Numbered from the stretch's first letter, positions 43,259 through 51,435 are shown. The stretch: DNA of 64,000 bases from JAGVDM01 sp964642315 (GCA_964642315.1 CAZXOG010000003.1:91695-155694), one strand, 5' to 3'. A program made the numbers and translations. The notes: a model not told the origin generated them from the letters alone.

Positions 43259-44053
43259 ATGAAACAGTATCTTGATCTGCTGGCCCACGTGCTTGAGCAC
43301 GGCACCGACCGCGATGACCGGACCGGCGTGGGGACGCGCAGTGTTTTTGGCTACCAGATGCGGTTTGATCTCCGCAAAGGGTTCCCGCTCCTCACGACGA
43401 AAAAGCTCCACACGCGTTCGATCATCGTCGAGCTTCTCTGGTTCCTTCAAGGGGATACGAACGTCCGGTATTTGCATGACCACAAGGTGTCCATTTGGGA
43501 TGAATGGGCGAATGCCAGTGGGGATTTGGGACCGATTTATGGCTACCAGTGGCGCAGCTGGCCGGGGCCGGACGGCGAGCACATCGATCAGATCACCCGG
43601 CTCATCGAGCAGCTTACGGAAAACCCGAACTCACGGCGGCACATCGTGTGTGCCTGGAACGTTGCGCAAATACCAAAAATGGCTCTTCCACCCTGCCACT
43701 GTTTGTTCCAGTTCTACGTCGCAAACGGAGAGCTTTCTTGCCAGCTGTACCAGCGCAGCGCGGACATTTTCCTCGGTGTTCCGTTCAACATCGCGAGCTA
43801 CAGCATTCTCACGCACATGATCGCGCAGGTTGTCGGCCTCAAAGTAGGCGATTTTGTTCACACATTGGGAGATGCACACATCTACCATAACCACTTTGAG
43901 CAGGCTCGTGAGCAGCTTGCGCGGGATCCTCGGCCTCTCCCGCAGCTTGTACTCAATGCGGAGCGAACATCGATTTTTGATTTCCTCCCCGAGGATTTTG
44001 GGATCGTGGGGTACGATCCCCATCCCTCCATCAAAGCGCCCATCGCAGTATGA
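43259..44053 (+). CDS. thyA: Thymidylate synthase
   Basis: It methylates dUMP to dTMP using methylenetetrahydrofolate. It is 264 residues, exactly the E. coli-like length. Motifs are DRTGVGTRSVFGYQMRFDLRKGFPLLTTKKLH, the catalytic Cys in ALPPCHCLFQFYV, and CQLYQRSADIFLGVPFNIASY. The C-terminus is SIKAPIAV. The ATG at 43259 matches the family start; an upstream open frame adds 12 residues that do not fit. The stop overlaps the folA start (ATGA), so the two are translationally coupled. Confidence 0.97.
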   Translation: MKQYLDLLAHVLEHGTDRDDRTGVGTRSVFGYQMRFDLRKGFPLLTTKKLHTRSIIVELLWFLQGDTNVRYLHDHKVSIWDEWANASGDLGPIYGYQWRSWPGPDGEHIDQITRLIEQLTENPNSRRHIVCAWNVAQIPKMALPPCHCLFQFYVANGELSCQLYQRSADIFLGVPFNIASYSILTHMIAQVVGLKVGDFVHTLGDAHIYHNHFEQAREQLARDPRPLPQLVLNAERTSIFDFLPEDFGIVGYDPHPSIKAPIAV

Positions 44054-44544
44054 TTGTTTCTCTCATAGCCGCGGCTTCCGACAATAACGTCATCGGAAAG
44101 GGCGGGCGCATTCCGTGGGATCTGCCGGATGATTTTCGACACTTCCGCAAGTCCACGGACGGGCATCCGCTCATCATGGGGCGCAAGACGCACGAATCCA
44201 TCGGACGCGTGCTCCCCGGCAGGCGCAACATCATTGTTACCCGGAGCGGCGAGTACCGGCGTGACGGATGTGACATCGTCCATTCCATTCCGGAAGCGCT
44301 GGCACTCGTTCGCGATGACCCGACGGGGAAGGTCTGCGTGATCGGAGGAGGGGAGATCTACGCGCAGGCGCTCCCGCATGCGAACGAGGTGGATCTCACC
44401 CGCGTGCATGCGACGGTGGAGGGCGGCGATGCGTTCTTCCCAAAGCTCGATCCTGCGGAGTGGGAGCTCGTTTCGCAGGTCGGTCACCCCGCGGACGGCG
44501 CGCATGCGCACGCGTTTACCTTCGAGCTGTACCGGCGGAAATGA
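44050..44544 (+). CDS. folA: Dihydrofolate reductase
   Basis: It regenerates tetrahydrofolate after the ThyA reaction. It is 164 residues: MIVSLIAAASDNNVIGKGGRIPWDLPDDFRHFR, with the catalytic Asp in WDLPDD. PLIMGRKTHESIGRVLPGRRNIIVTRSG is the NADPH and folate site, and VCVIGGGEIYAQALP is the second glycine loop. It overlaps thyA by four bases. After the stop, an inverted repeat (44575-44596) lies before the next gene. Confidence 0.96.
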   Translation: MIVSLIAAASDNNVIGKGGRIPWDLPDDFRHFRKSTDGHPLIMGRKTHESIGRVLPGRRNIIVTRSGEYRRDGCDIVHSIPEALALVRDDPTGKVCVIGGGEIYAQALPHANEVDLTRVHATVEGGDAFFPKLDPAEWELVSQVGHPADGAHAHAFTFELYRRK

Positions 44545-44574
44545 AGCATGGATGGCGGATGTGAGGCCGTTACT

Positions 44575-44596
44575 TTTCCGCTTACATAAGCGGAAA
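44575..44596. repeat. Perfect inverted repeat downstream of folA
   Basis: TTTCCGCTTA (44575-44584) and TAAGCGGAAA (44587-44596) flank a CA centre. There is no U-tract on either strand, so it is more likely an operator or attenuating hairpin than a terminator. Confidence 0.5.
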
Positions 44597-44629
44597 TGGC
44601 GCCTCTTTCTCACTTGGCAGACTCCATGT

Positions 44630-44659
44630 TTGGGATTTTGTCCGTCTGTCCATGATACT
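44630..44659 (+). promoter_or_regulatory. Promoter of the small HExxH gene
   Basis: TTGGGA (44630-44635), 18 bp, GATACT (44654-44659) preceded by a T, then eight bases to the ATG at 44668. Confidence 0.6.
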
Positions 44660-44667
44660 GTGCGCCC

Positions 44668-45303
44668 ATGTCCTCATTCGAGGCAGCGCAGGCACTCTAC
44701 GGCGAAGTGGCGGAACGCGAGCAGGGCGTAGACGCTCTTGCCCGGGATCTGGATACCCGGGCAGATGCACTGGAAAGAGACGCTCCCCCGGAGCAGGGCG
44801 TTATTGGAACAACAAGGAACGATGCGGCAAGGTTGCTACATGCTGCCGCGCAGGATCTGCGTTCTGCCCTCGGGTCGTACAACCCGACGATGAAGAGGCT
44901 TCCTGGCGGTACGGCAGGCGAAGCACGCCTCCAGTCTTCTGCAATGTGGATTGATCCGGAGGCGATCATGGCACAAGGAGGTAGCCGTCTCATCGATCGC
45001 GATGTCGCTGAGGATATCGGCCGCCATGAGACGCGGCACCAGCGGCAATCGGCCACTGCGGATGCCGGCGGAGTGACTGCCAGTGGCCAAAATTTCGATG
45101 CACGCGAACTCAGGGAGTTCGATGCCATCGCAGAGCAGAGGAGCACGGATTTTCTTTCCGCCGAATACCTCCAGATCCGTTCGCGGGCTGCCGCAGTGTT
45201 CTCTTCGCGGGAGGACCGCGAGCTCATCCGCCGCGGCGAGTTCCGGTGGCTCGAGCAGAAGCATGCAGGCACAGCGGCTGACGGGGCAGCACTAGCTGCG
45301 TAG
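44668..45303 (+). CDS. Small HExxH-containing protein, putative minimal zincin
   Basis: A 211-residue protein of unknown family. Residues 1-70 are a helical Ala/Glu/Arg/Leu hairpin. The key segment is DRDVAEDIGRHETRHQRQ, with HETRH at 120-124 inside a predicted helix. This is followed some 25-35 residues later by ARELREFDAIAEQRS, whose Glu could be the third zinc ligand as in gluzincins. There is no signal peptide or membrane helix, so it would act in the cytoplasm. Its start is fixed by the promoter at 44630-44659. The 3' end overlaps that of secD by 12 bases. A chance HExxH remains possible. Confidence 0.5.
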   Translation: MSSFEAAQALYGEVAEREQGVDALARDLDTRADALERDAPPEQGVIGTTRNDAARLLHAAAQDLRSALGSYNPTMKRLPGGTAGEARLQSSAMWIDPEAIMAQGGSRLIDRDVAEDIGRHETRHQRQSATADAGGVTASGQNFDARELREFDAIAEQRSTDFLSAEYLQIRSRAAAVFSSREDRELIRRGEFRWLEQKHAGTAADGAALAA

Positions 45304-47748
45304 AACAGATTCCTGCTGCTGTGCGGGTTTGCGGACGCCGCAGAGGAGCCATGTGTGATTCTCCAGGTTCATTTTCCGCATGGCCAATTCGATGATCCAG
45401 CGTGTGATGAGGATGGCGGTGAACATGGAGAGGAGCACGCCCGTACTCAGGGTGATGGCGAACCCGCGGACGATCGACGAACCGACGAGGAAGAGGATGG
45501 CGCACGTGATGAGCGTGGAAGCGTTGCCGTCACGGATGCTGGGCCATGCCCGCTCGAAGCCGGTACGAACCGCTGTTTTGAGCAGCTTCCCTTTTCTCAC
45601 TTCTTCCTTGATGCGTTCGAAGATGAGCACGTTTGCATCCACTGCCATGCCCACGCTCAGGATGATGCCTGCCATGCCCGCGAGCGTGAGGACGATGTAC
45701 TGGCTCGAGAAGAGGAAAAGCGGGAGCTTGAGGAAGACGAAGAAGAGGAAGGCGTAAACCACAAGCGCGGCGTTCGCGATTGCGCCAAGCAGGCGGTACA
45801 CGAGCACCATGTACACCATCAGAATGATGGCTCCGATGAGTGCCGCTTTCATTGCGGCATCTAAGGCGGTGTCGCCGAGTGTTGCTTCCACCGTTCGCTG
45901 GCCGCTCAAGTAGATCGGGGCGGGGATTGCGCCGGTGTTCAGATCCTGCGCGAGTTTCTTGGCCTCCTCGAAGTTCTGGCTGCCGGTGATCACCGCCGTC
46001 CCGCCGCTGATTTCGTTCTGCACAACTGGCGCGGAAATCAGCTGGCCGCCGACGAAGATGGCGATGCGCTTGTTCACGTTGCGCTTCGTGAGTTCCTGGA
46101 ACATTCTTCCGCCCTCGTCGTCGAAGCTAATCTGCACGACCGGGATGTTCGACTGCGGGTCGAGGGTGACGGTCGCGGAGCGGAAGTGCTTGCCGTCGAG
46201 CGGCGTGTCCTTCCAGCCGCTCGGCATGAGGGAGAAGAAGACGAAGCGCAGGTGGATCTGATCCTCCATACGCTGCACCTCGCCTGCCTGCAACCTGGCG
46301 ATGAGTGCGGCAGCGCGATCGCCGGCGTTTTCACCCTTCACTGTGAGCTCGTCGAACGCAGCGGTATCCGGCGCGCTTTCTGGCGCGCGCTTGCTCAAGA
46401 TGATGTGGAATCCGAAGGGTGTTTCCACCACGTCGCTCACCTCGCCGGTCTTCAAGCCGAACGCCACTTTCTCAAATGCCGGCACCATGTCGCCGCGGCC
46501 GAATGCGCCCAGGTCACCGCCGGTCTTTGCCGACGGTCCGTCCGAGAGTTCCTTCGCGAGGGTGGTGAAGTCTTCCCCATCCATCACGCGCCCGCGCACT
46601 TCTTCCGCGAATGCGCGCGCTTCTTCTTTTGTTCTCGTCACGGTGTCGGCCGCGGAGAGTGCGCCGGAATAGGCAATGAGAATGTGGCTTGCCTCCATCG
46701 TCTCAGCCCCTTTCTGCATGGATCTGAGGAACAGTACCCGCGCCGATCCGTCGGCGAGCACGGCGGTTTTTAGCTCGCCCGGCTCCATGGTTTTCAGCGT
46801 GGTGACGACTTCTTCGGGGAGCGCATTATCCAGCAGGGTGTCCTGGTGTTCGCTGTAGGCGACATCCTCTTCCGTTTTTTCGAGCATCGAGAAGGCAACC
46901 GGCGCCTCGTTGATCGTGCGGCCGCTCTGGGAGCGGGGCTCCAGCACCTGTACCAGGAAGATTCCCGGGACGTCACGTTCGACCTGTTGCCCTTCTTCGT
47001 TCTCTACGAGAGTTTTCACCGCGCCTTCCATCAAGGTTACTTTTGCGCTCGGTGCGGCATCCCAGAATTTCTCCAATCCTGCGGTGAGCTGGTCGCGGAA
47101 CAAATCTGCCCGTTCGCGGTAGAGAATGCCGAGTTTATCCGAAAGATCCTCACCGACGGTCTGCAGCGTTTCCCCGCTCTGCGTGATGCGCCGGAGGGTT
47201 TCCTGGGCGCGGGAACGCACTTCCGCCTCGAATTCGGCCGTCGCCTCGGTGAACTCCTCCTTGAATTCCAATTTGATCGTCTTGCCGACGATGTCGATGC
47301 ACTCCTGCACATCCACGACCCCCGGGCAGTCCACGAGCAGGTGCTTCTCGTTGCCGACGTACGAGGGGGTAATCGTCGCTTCGCTTACGCCGAGCGCGTT
47401 GATGCGGCGTTCTAGCACGAGGCGGATCGCCTCGACGAGGTTTGCCTGCTGCTGTTCGATCGTCTGCAGCTGGAGCTGCAGCATCGCAATGCGCTCCGGT
47501 TTGCCGCCCTGCGAGGAGAGGAGGGCTAGTTCCTGTTCGATCTGTGTTTTCTGGTCACTTAGCTCCTGCTCCGAAATGCGGAAGTCGAGCTGCGTTCCTC
47601 CGGCAAGATCCAGTCCGAAGTGGAACGACGGCGACCGGAGGAATCCAGGCGCCCATGTTTTCGCGCTGTCCGGCAGCGCGACGATTCCGAGGAGAATCGT
47701 GATGACGGCGACGGTGGATGGCCAGAAGGCTGATCGTTTGGAGGTCAT
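45292..47748 (-). CDS. secD: Protein translocase subunit SecD with inserted parvulin-type PPIase domain
   Basis: SecD assists Sec export using the proton-motive force. It is 818 residues, where E. coli has 615. TM1 (8-27) is followed by the P1 start FHFGLDLAGGTQLDFRI and AIRLVLERRINALGVSEATITP. Residues 349-455 are a parvulin rotamase: MEASHILIAYSGAL, FTTLAKELSDGPSAKTGGDLGAFGRGDMVPAFEKVAF and VVETPFGFHIILSKR. A degenerate half-copy seems to lie at 290-345. P1 resumes at VVQISFDDEGGRMFQELT and LISAPVV. The membrane part (635-790) has GMAVDANVLIFERIKEE. secF is not adjacent. It starts 15 bases after the SecD-like lipoprotein gene. Confidence 0.93.
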   Translation of the reverse strand: MTSKRSAFWPSTVAVITILLGIVALPDSAKTWAPGFLRSPSFHFGLDLAGGTQLDFRISEQELSDQKTQIEQELALLSSQGGKPERIAMLQLQLQTIEQQQANLVEAIRLVLERRINALGVSEATITPSYVGNEKHLLVDCPGVVDVQECIDIVGKTIKLEFKEEFTEATAEFEAEVRSRAQETLRRITQSGETLQTVGEDLSDKLGILYRERADLFRDQLTAGLEKFWDAAPSAKVTLMEGAVKTLVENEEGQQVERDVPGIFLVQVLEPRSQSGRTINEAPVAFSMLEKTEEDVAYSEHQDTLLDNALPEEVVTTLKTMEPGELKTAVLADGSARVLFLRSMQKGAETMEASHILIAYSGALSAADTVTRTKEEARAFAEEVRGRVMDGEDFTTLAKELSDGPSAKTGGDLGAFGRGDMVPAFEKVAFGLKTGEVSDVVETPFGFHIILSKRAPESAPDTAAFDELTVKGENAGDRAAALIARLQAGEVQRMEDQIHLRFVFFSLMPSGWKDTPLDGKHFRSATVTLDPQSNIPVVQISFDDEGGRMFQELTKRNVNKRIAIFVGGQLISAPVVQNEISGGTAVITGSQNFEEAKKLAQDLNTGAIPAPIYLSGQRTVEATLGDTALDAAMKAALIGAIILMVYMVLVYRLLGAIANAALVVYAFLFFVFLKLPLFLFSSQYIVLTLAGMAGIILSVGMAVDANVLIFERIKEEVRKGKLLKTAVRTGFERAWPSIRDGNASTLITCAILFLVGSSIVRGFAITLSTGVLLSMFTAILITRWIIELAMRKMNLENHTWLLCGVRKPAQQQESVLRS

Positions 47749-47763
47749 AGGACGGTGGGGTGG

Positions 47764-48438
47764 CTACTCTACAGGGGAGAAGGAAGCATGCAATCCTGCG
47801 TTCACGTCATCGGCGAAGACTTCCGCGAGTTCCTTCTGGGGAACTTTGATCGTGAACGTATCTTCGCTCACGTCGTTCTGTTCAACGAGGAACCGGTACA
47901 CAGGGTGCTTGCGCACGAAGAGACCAAGCTCTTCCCCCACATTCTCGGAGAATACCTGTTTCTTCCGGGCCCGCCCCTCCTCGGTGAATTGCACGGTGAC
48001 AAGTGCAGTTTCGCCCCCATCACGGGCAACCAGCCAGCGCACATCCTGTCCATTGAGTGCCAGGTTCCGGTAGCCGATGGAATCCGCCACCACCACATCC
48101 GCGTCCTCTACAGGGACTTCTTCCATGAATTCAAACGAGAACGGTTCCGTGAGGTCTTCCGTGAGGAAGGGGAGGAGTTCCGTCTTCGTGGCCTGCACGG
48201 TGACGCGGGCACCGTTCTCCGTTTTACGGACATCGATGTCCTTCATTGCGCCTGTCCAGCCCTGCGCGTCCGAAATCGCCTCAACGCGGCGTTCGACCAT
48301 GCGCACGCTCGCGCCGATGATTTCGTCGGTATCGAGGCCGGCTGCCGCCGTGAGATGTAGGTCATACGCCATGCGGTCGCTCCCGCACGCGGCGAGGAGC
48401 ACCGCAGAGAGCATGAGTGCTGCAGTGCGCGTGTTCAT
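47764..48438 (-). CDS. SecD-P1-like lipoprotein
   Basis: A 224-residue lipoprotein: MNTRTAALMLSAVLLAAC has a lipobox with Cys18. The mature part copies the order of the SecD outer domain without any membrane helices. MVERRVEAISDAQGWTG corresponds to SecD's VVERRVNALGVSE. PFSFEFMEEVPVEDADVVV corresponds to its KLEFR segment. Finally ALNGQDVRWLVAR and ALVTVQFTEEGRARKKQVFSENVG match the P1 head's 'SFDDEGGRMFQELT.RNV' motif. The similarity is my reading of motifs, not an alignment. It lies directly upstream of secD, so it may be a dedicated export co-factor. An ATG three bases earlier (48441) is equally possible. Confidence 0.65.
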   Translation of the reverse strand: MNTRTAALMLSAVLLAACGSDRMAYDLHLTAAAGLDTDEIIGASVRMVERRVEAISDAQGWTGAMKDIDVRKTENGARVTVQATKTELLPFLTEDLTEPFSFEFMEEVPVEDADVVVADSIGYRNLALNGQDVRWLVARDGGETALVTVQFTEEGRARKKQVFSENVGEELGLFVRKHPVYRFLVEQNDVSEDTFTIKVPQKELAEVFADDVNAGLHASFSPVE

Positions 48439-48450
48439 CATTGCTCGGCG

Positions 48451-48479
48451 AGTGTAGAGAAGCCCAGGAACCCGTGCAA
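48451..48479 (-). promoter_or_regulatory. Promoter of the SecD-like lipoprotein/secD operon
   Basis: TTGCAC (48479-48474), 17 bp, TACACT (48456-48451). The tandem ATG codons start nine and twelve bases later. Confidence 0.6.
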
Positions 48480-48499
48480 TCCAGGTCTGTGAGCTTTTT

Positions 48500-49462
48500 T
48501 CACTTTCCGGATGCGGCGAGCACAGTGCCTTCCCGCACCATTTTCCCCGTGAGGTCCGTGCCCTGCAGTGTGCTGTGGCTGTCCACCACGCAGTCTTCCA
48601 GCACGCAGTCCTCCACCGTGCAGTCGGGGAACAGCACGACATTCCGGAGCGCGCACTTGCGCGCACTCGAACGCGCCCCGATTACCACGCTGCCGAAGCA
48701 TTCCGTCTCGTCGCAGGTTGCCCCTTCCCCAAGCAACGCTCGTTCTCCCACCAGCTTCTGCGTCGCGTCGAGATATGAGCGGAACGAGCCGATGTCGAAC
48801 CACGGCTCCGTGAATGTGAAGCTGTCTATTGCCCATCCGCGTCGAAGAAGTTCCTCGAAGATGCCGCCAACGTTGTCGGGGTGTTCCTTCGCAAATTCTA
48901 TGAGCGCCGGTAGTGTTTCTCGCGGCAGGACCGAACACCCCGTGCTCACAAGCGATGTTTTCGGAGCTGCCGGTTTCTCCTCGAATGCTGCGATGCGCTG
49001 CGATTTTTCGGCGAGGATCACCGTGCCGAATCCCCTGGCGTTCTCCGGCGATCCGACGTCGTACGTCGCGAGGAGCGGCGTGCCTTGCTGGTAACGGCCG
49101 AGGAAATCCTCCATCCGAAACCCCACGTAGTTGTCGCCCGTGAGCAGGAGCACGTCATCCGCGATACCGGTTGTACGGAGCCACTGCGCTATGGCGCCGA
49201 GCGCGCCGAGTTTCTGTGCGTCGTCCGCCGCGTCTTCCACGACGAGCTGCACGCCCGGTCTCTGGATGGTCTGGAGCCATGAGGTGAATCCTTCCTTGAA
49301 TGCCGCGTTCGTGCTCACCGTGACGGGGATCTCCGATGGGATCTTCTCGAGCAGGTGTTCGAGAATGGGTTTGCCGGCGAGCGGCAGGAGGGGTTTTGCC
49401 CGCTTTTCCGTGAGCGGCCAGAGCCGTGTGGCGAATCCCCCCGCGAGGATGAAGGCGTGCAT
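48500..49462 (-). CDS. Sugar-phosphate nucleotidyltransferase with left-handed beta-helix tail
   Basis: A 320-residue NDP-sugar pyrophosphorylase. MHAFILAGGFATRLWPLTEKRAKPLLPLAGKPILEHLL is the nucleotide-binding start, with GG.ATRL.P.T...K. The sugar site has LLLTGDNYVGF and FGTVILAEKSQRIAAFEEKP. EPWFDIGSFRSYLDATQKL is the metal/sugar motif. The C-terminus forms hexapeptide-like repeats (SVVIGARSSARKCALRNVVLFPDCTVEDCVLEDCVV). The exact sugar and nucleotide (glucose-1-P/dTTP or UTP, mannose-1-P/GTP) is unresolved. The ATG at 49462 lies seven bases after TACACT (49475-49470). Confidence 0.88.
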   Translation of the reverse strand: MHAFILAGGFATRLWPLTEKRAKPLLPLAGKPILEHLLEKIPSEIPVTVSTNAAFKEGFTSWLQTIQRPGVQLVVEDAADDAQKLGALGAIAQWLRTTGIADDVLLLTGDNYVGFRMEDFLGRYQQGTPLLATYDVGSPENARGFGTVILAEKSQRIAAFEEKPAAPKTSLVSTGCSVLPRETLPALIEFAKEHPDNVGGIFEELLRRGWAIDSFTFTEPWFDIGSFRSYLDATQKLVGERALLGEGATCDETECFGSVVIGARSSARKCALRNVVLFPDCTVEDCVLEDCVVDSHSTLQGTDLTGKMVREGTVLAASGK

Positions 49463-49478
49463 TGGGGACAGTGTATAC

Positions 49479-49570
49479 GGTTCCACCTTTGTCCGGCGAC
49501 AAAGGTGGAACCAAAACGCCGGCGCGCAAAAGTCTTCCCCTTACCGCAACACCCCCCCGTGGCGCGCTAC
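49479..49570. repeat. Intergenic hairpin repeat, copy A
   Basis: GGTTCCACCTTTGTC (49479-49493), CGGC loop, GACAAAGGTGGAACC (49498-49512): perfect 15-base arms. It is followed by AAAACGCCGGCG, a C-rich stretch and CCCCCCCGTGGCGCGC. The same order appears in copy B (52906-52992). Confidence 0.75.
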
Positions 49571-49649
49571 CTCCCCGAATGTGTCTTGTCACAAAACAAC
49601 AAACATGAAGCCGTGCGGGTTCGTGGAAACAGCGCAAACACTTGCATGT

Positions 49650-50456
49650 TTACCGAAAGAACCACTGCCACCAGTGCCCGCCAGGGCGAACCGCTGTCAC
49701 CTGATAATCCTCCAACGGCTCTACACGCTCATCCCGTTCCACGATACCGAGTACCGATGGCAGGAGCATGTAGGTGATCCCGTTTTTTCTGCAGGCGCTC
49801 AGGAGATTTAAGGATTGCTCCAGATCCGCACATTGAATGAGGTGCGTTATGCGCTGTTCCCGCAGAACGTCTTCCAGCCGATTCAGTTTTCCCATGACGG
49901 GAACACCGTGAATTTCGCGGTCCTTCACGCCGCTCGCATCGAGCACGGCTACCGGCATGATGGGGCTGCGAGCCTGGTTCAGCATGGCGATCAGTGCCTG
50001 CGATTCCCGCGTGACGCCGATGACGAGTGCGCGGAAACTCGGCGGGTTCCATCGCAGGGCGTGCCGCATGAATTGCCCATAGAGCATATGCCATATCCAT
50101 GTTCCGCACGCGCTGAGCACAAGTGCGTACAGGAGAAGCCTTCTGCTGAAGAACAGGCCGAACGTGAAGTAGTACGCGAGCGCGAAGAGCGCTATGCCGA
50201 TAACCGCGGCTTCCGTAATGTACGCGCCGTTCTTGGGGCTCGATTGCCGCCGCGTGAGCGCGAAGGTCCGCATGCTCACGAGCACCAGCAGCCAGAATGG
50301 CGCGACTGCGCAGGCGATGAGGAAGTACCGGTGAAACGGGAAATCGGTGGAGAGGATCCACCCCACGCGGGCAAAGTACGCCAGCACGTACGTTGCGAGG
50401 AAGACCGCCACGTCGCCGACAAGCCACAGGATGGTGAGGATTGTGAAACGCCGCAT
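49650..50456 (-). CDS. N-terminal half of a polyprenyl-phosphate sugar transferase-like membrane protein
   Basis: A 268-residue protein with four to five membrane helices (TILTILWLVGDVAVFLATYVLAYF; FLIACAVAPFWLLVLVSM; EAAVIGIALFALAYYFTF; LLLYALVLSACGTWIW). A Rossmann-like domain follows (FRALVIGVTRESQALIAMLNQ, VAVLDASG, IHGVPVMGKLNRLEDVLREQRITHLIQC). This matches the front part of WbaP/WcaJ-type phosphoglycosyltransferases. The catalytic bacterial sugar-transferase domain (with the KFR...P..G.DE motifs) is missing and the stop is clean. It may be a regulator or partner of a separate transferase. TACGCT (50469-50464) ends seven bases before the ATG. Confidence 0.75.
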   Translation of the reverse strand: MRRFTILTILWLVGDVAVFLATYVLAYFARVGWILSTDFPFHRYFLIACAVAPFWLLVLVSMRTFALTRRQSSPKNGAYITEAAVIGIALFALAYYFTFGLFFSRRLLLYALVLSACGTWIWHMLYGQFMRHALRWNPPSFRALVIGVTRESQALIAMLNQARSPIMPVAVLDASGVKDREIHGVPVMGKLNRLEDVLREQRITHLIQCADLEQSLNLLSACRKNGITYMLLPSVLGIVERDERVEPLEDYQVTAVRPGGHWWQWFFR

Positions 50457-50508
50457 TGCCGATAGCGTACGTCTCTTTCCTTCCCCGTGGAATACGGTTC
50501 GTGTTGGT

Positions 50509-51405
50509 TCAGTACGTGTTCCTCGCCGCAATCACGTCCCTCGGATGCCACGTGTACGCGAGTTTCGTCGCATCCCACGGGATGCTGTTCTTCTTGTACG
50601 GTTCCCCCGTGGCGACGGAAACGCCCTGCGGGAAGAGTTCTGCCCGGAACCACTGGTACTTGGCGGCCAGTGCCGCGCTCGCCTGTGCGCGTTCGCGGAA
50701 TGCGTCATTGTGCAGCACGAAGTACGCGAAGCTCTCTGCAAAATCCTCATAGGCGTCCCATGTGGCGTATCCCGTTACGAAGTCTTCCGGCTTGGAACCG
50801 GGAACGGTTGTCTTCTCGTTCACCCACGAGATGCGGTAAAACCGCACGCTCGGATCATCGGCGTACATGAGGTCGTTCCCGTCGCGGAATGTGCTCGTGC
50901 CGCTCTCCTTCGTGCCGCCGAGACAGGCTGCATCCGGGCTCAGATCGAAAACGTGGCCGAGCTCATGGATGAGGAGCGCCCGGAATTCCTGCTCGGGCAC
51001 GTTCCCCGAGAGAATGAGCGTATTCTTCCCCGCAAGGCCGCGCTGCTTCGGAGAGTCATAGCGAACGTAGAAATTCTTCAGCGTTCCGCGGCAGTTCGCC
51101 GGCATCAGCCGGAGCACTTCGTCTGCGATGCGCCTGTGTTCCAGAGCAATTTCCTCGTGGTCAACGACTGGCAAGAGCGTTTCCGCGCGCCGCGCTGGTC
51201 GTACTGCCTGCGCCGTTGCCACATGCGTTTGCCATTGCACGTGTGTTCCTGCTCCCACAAAAAAGACCGGACTTGCAGGAATCTCCACGAGTTTCACGCT
51301 TGCGGCATTCCGAAGGTATGGTACGCTTGCTGCCTGCAATGCAGTCGGAGCGAGTCCGCTGCTGCAGAGGAGAAGGCCAACGCTGAGCAGCAGTTTCGCT
51401 CTCAC
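50509..51405 (-). CDS. Secreted lethal-factor-like zinc metalloprotease
   Basis: A 298-residue exported protein. The signal peptide is MRAKLLLSVGLLLCSSGLAPTALQAAS. The catalytic helix is EFRALLIHELGHVFDLSP (HELGH, 147-151). Seventy residues on, WDAYEDFAESFAYFVLHNDAF supplies the Glu of the gluzincin pattern (EDFAES, about 220-225), as in anthrax lethal factor and similar secreted proteases. The mature N-terminal 65 residues (SVKLVEIPASPVFFVGAG) are of unknown role. The GTG start lies 22 bases after TATAAA of a consensus promoter. Its target (cell wall, host or own proteins) is unknown. Confidence 0.82.
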   Translation of the reverse strand: MRAKLLLSVGLLLCSSGLAPTALQAASVPYLRNAASVKLVEIPASPVFFVGAGTHVQWQTHVATAQAVRPARRAETLLPVVDHEEIALEHRRIADEVLRLMPANCRGTLKNFYVRYDSPKQRGLAGKNTLILSGNVPEQEFRALLIHELGHVFDLSPDAACLGGTKESGTSTFRDGNDLMYADDPSVRFYRISWVNEKTTVPGSKPEDFVTGYATWDAYEDFAESFAYFVLHNDAFRERAQASAALAAKYQWFRAELFPQGVSVATGEPYKKNSIPWDATKLAYTWHPRDVIAARNTY

Positions 51406-51406
51406 G

Positions 51407-51435
51407 TTGTGTGGGCAAAAGGGGCAATTTATAAC
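51407..51435 (+). promoter_or_regulatory. Promoter of the rRNA methyltransferase gene
   Basis: TTGTGT (51407-51412), 17 bp, TATAAC (51430-51435), then 14 bases to the ATG at 51450. Its -10 shares bases with the -10 of the opposite promoter. Confidence 0.6.

Noticed and set aside
44668..45303. Possible eCIS-core (DUF4157-like) identity for the HExxH protein
   Set aside because: No contractile-system genes are nearby and the flanking residues do not match well enough; kept as an unassigned putative zincin.
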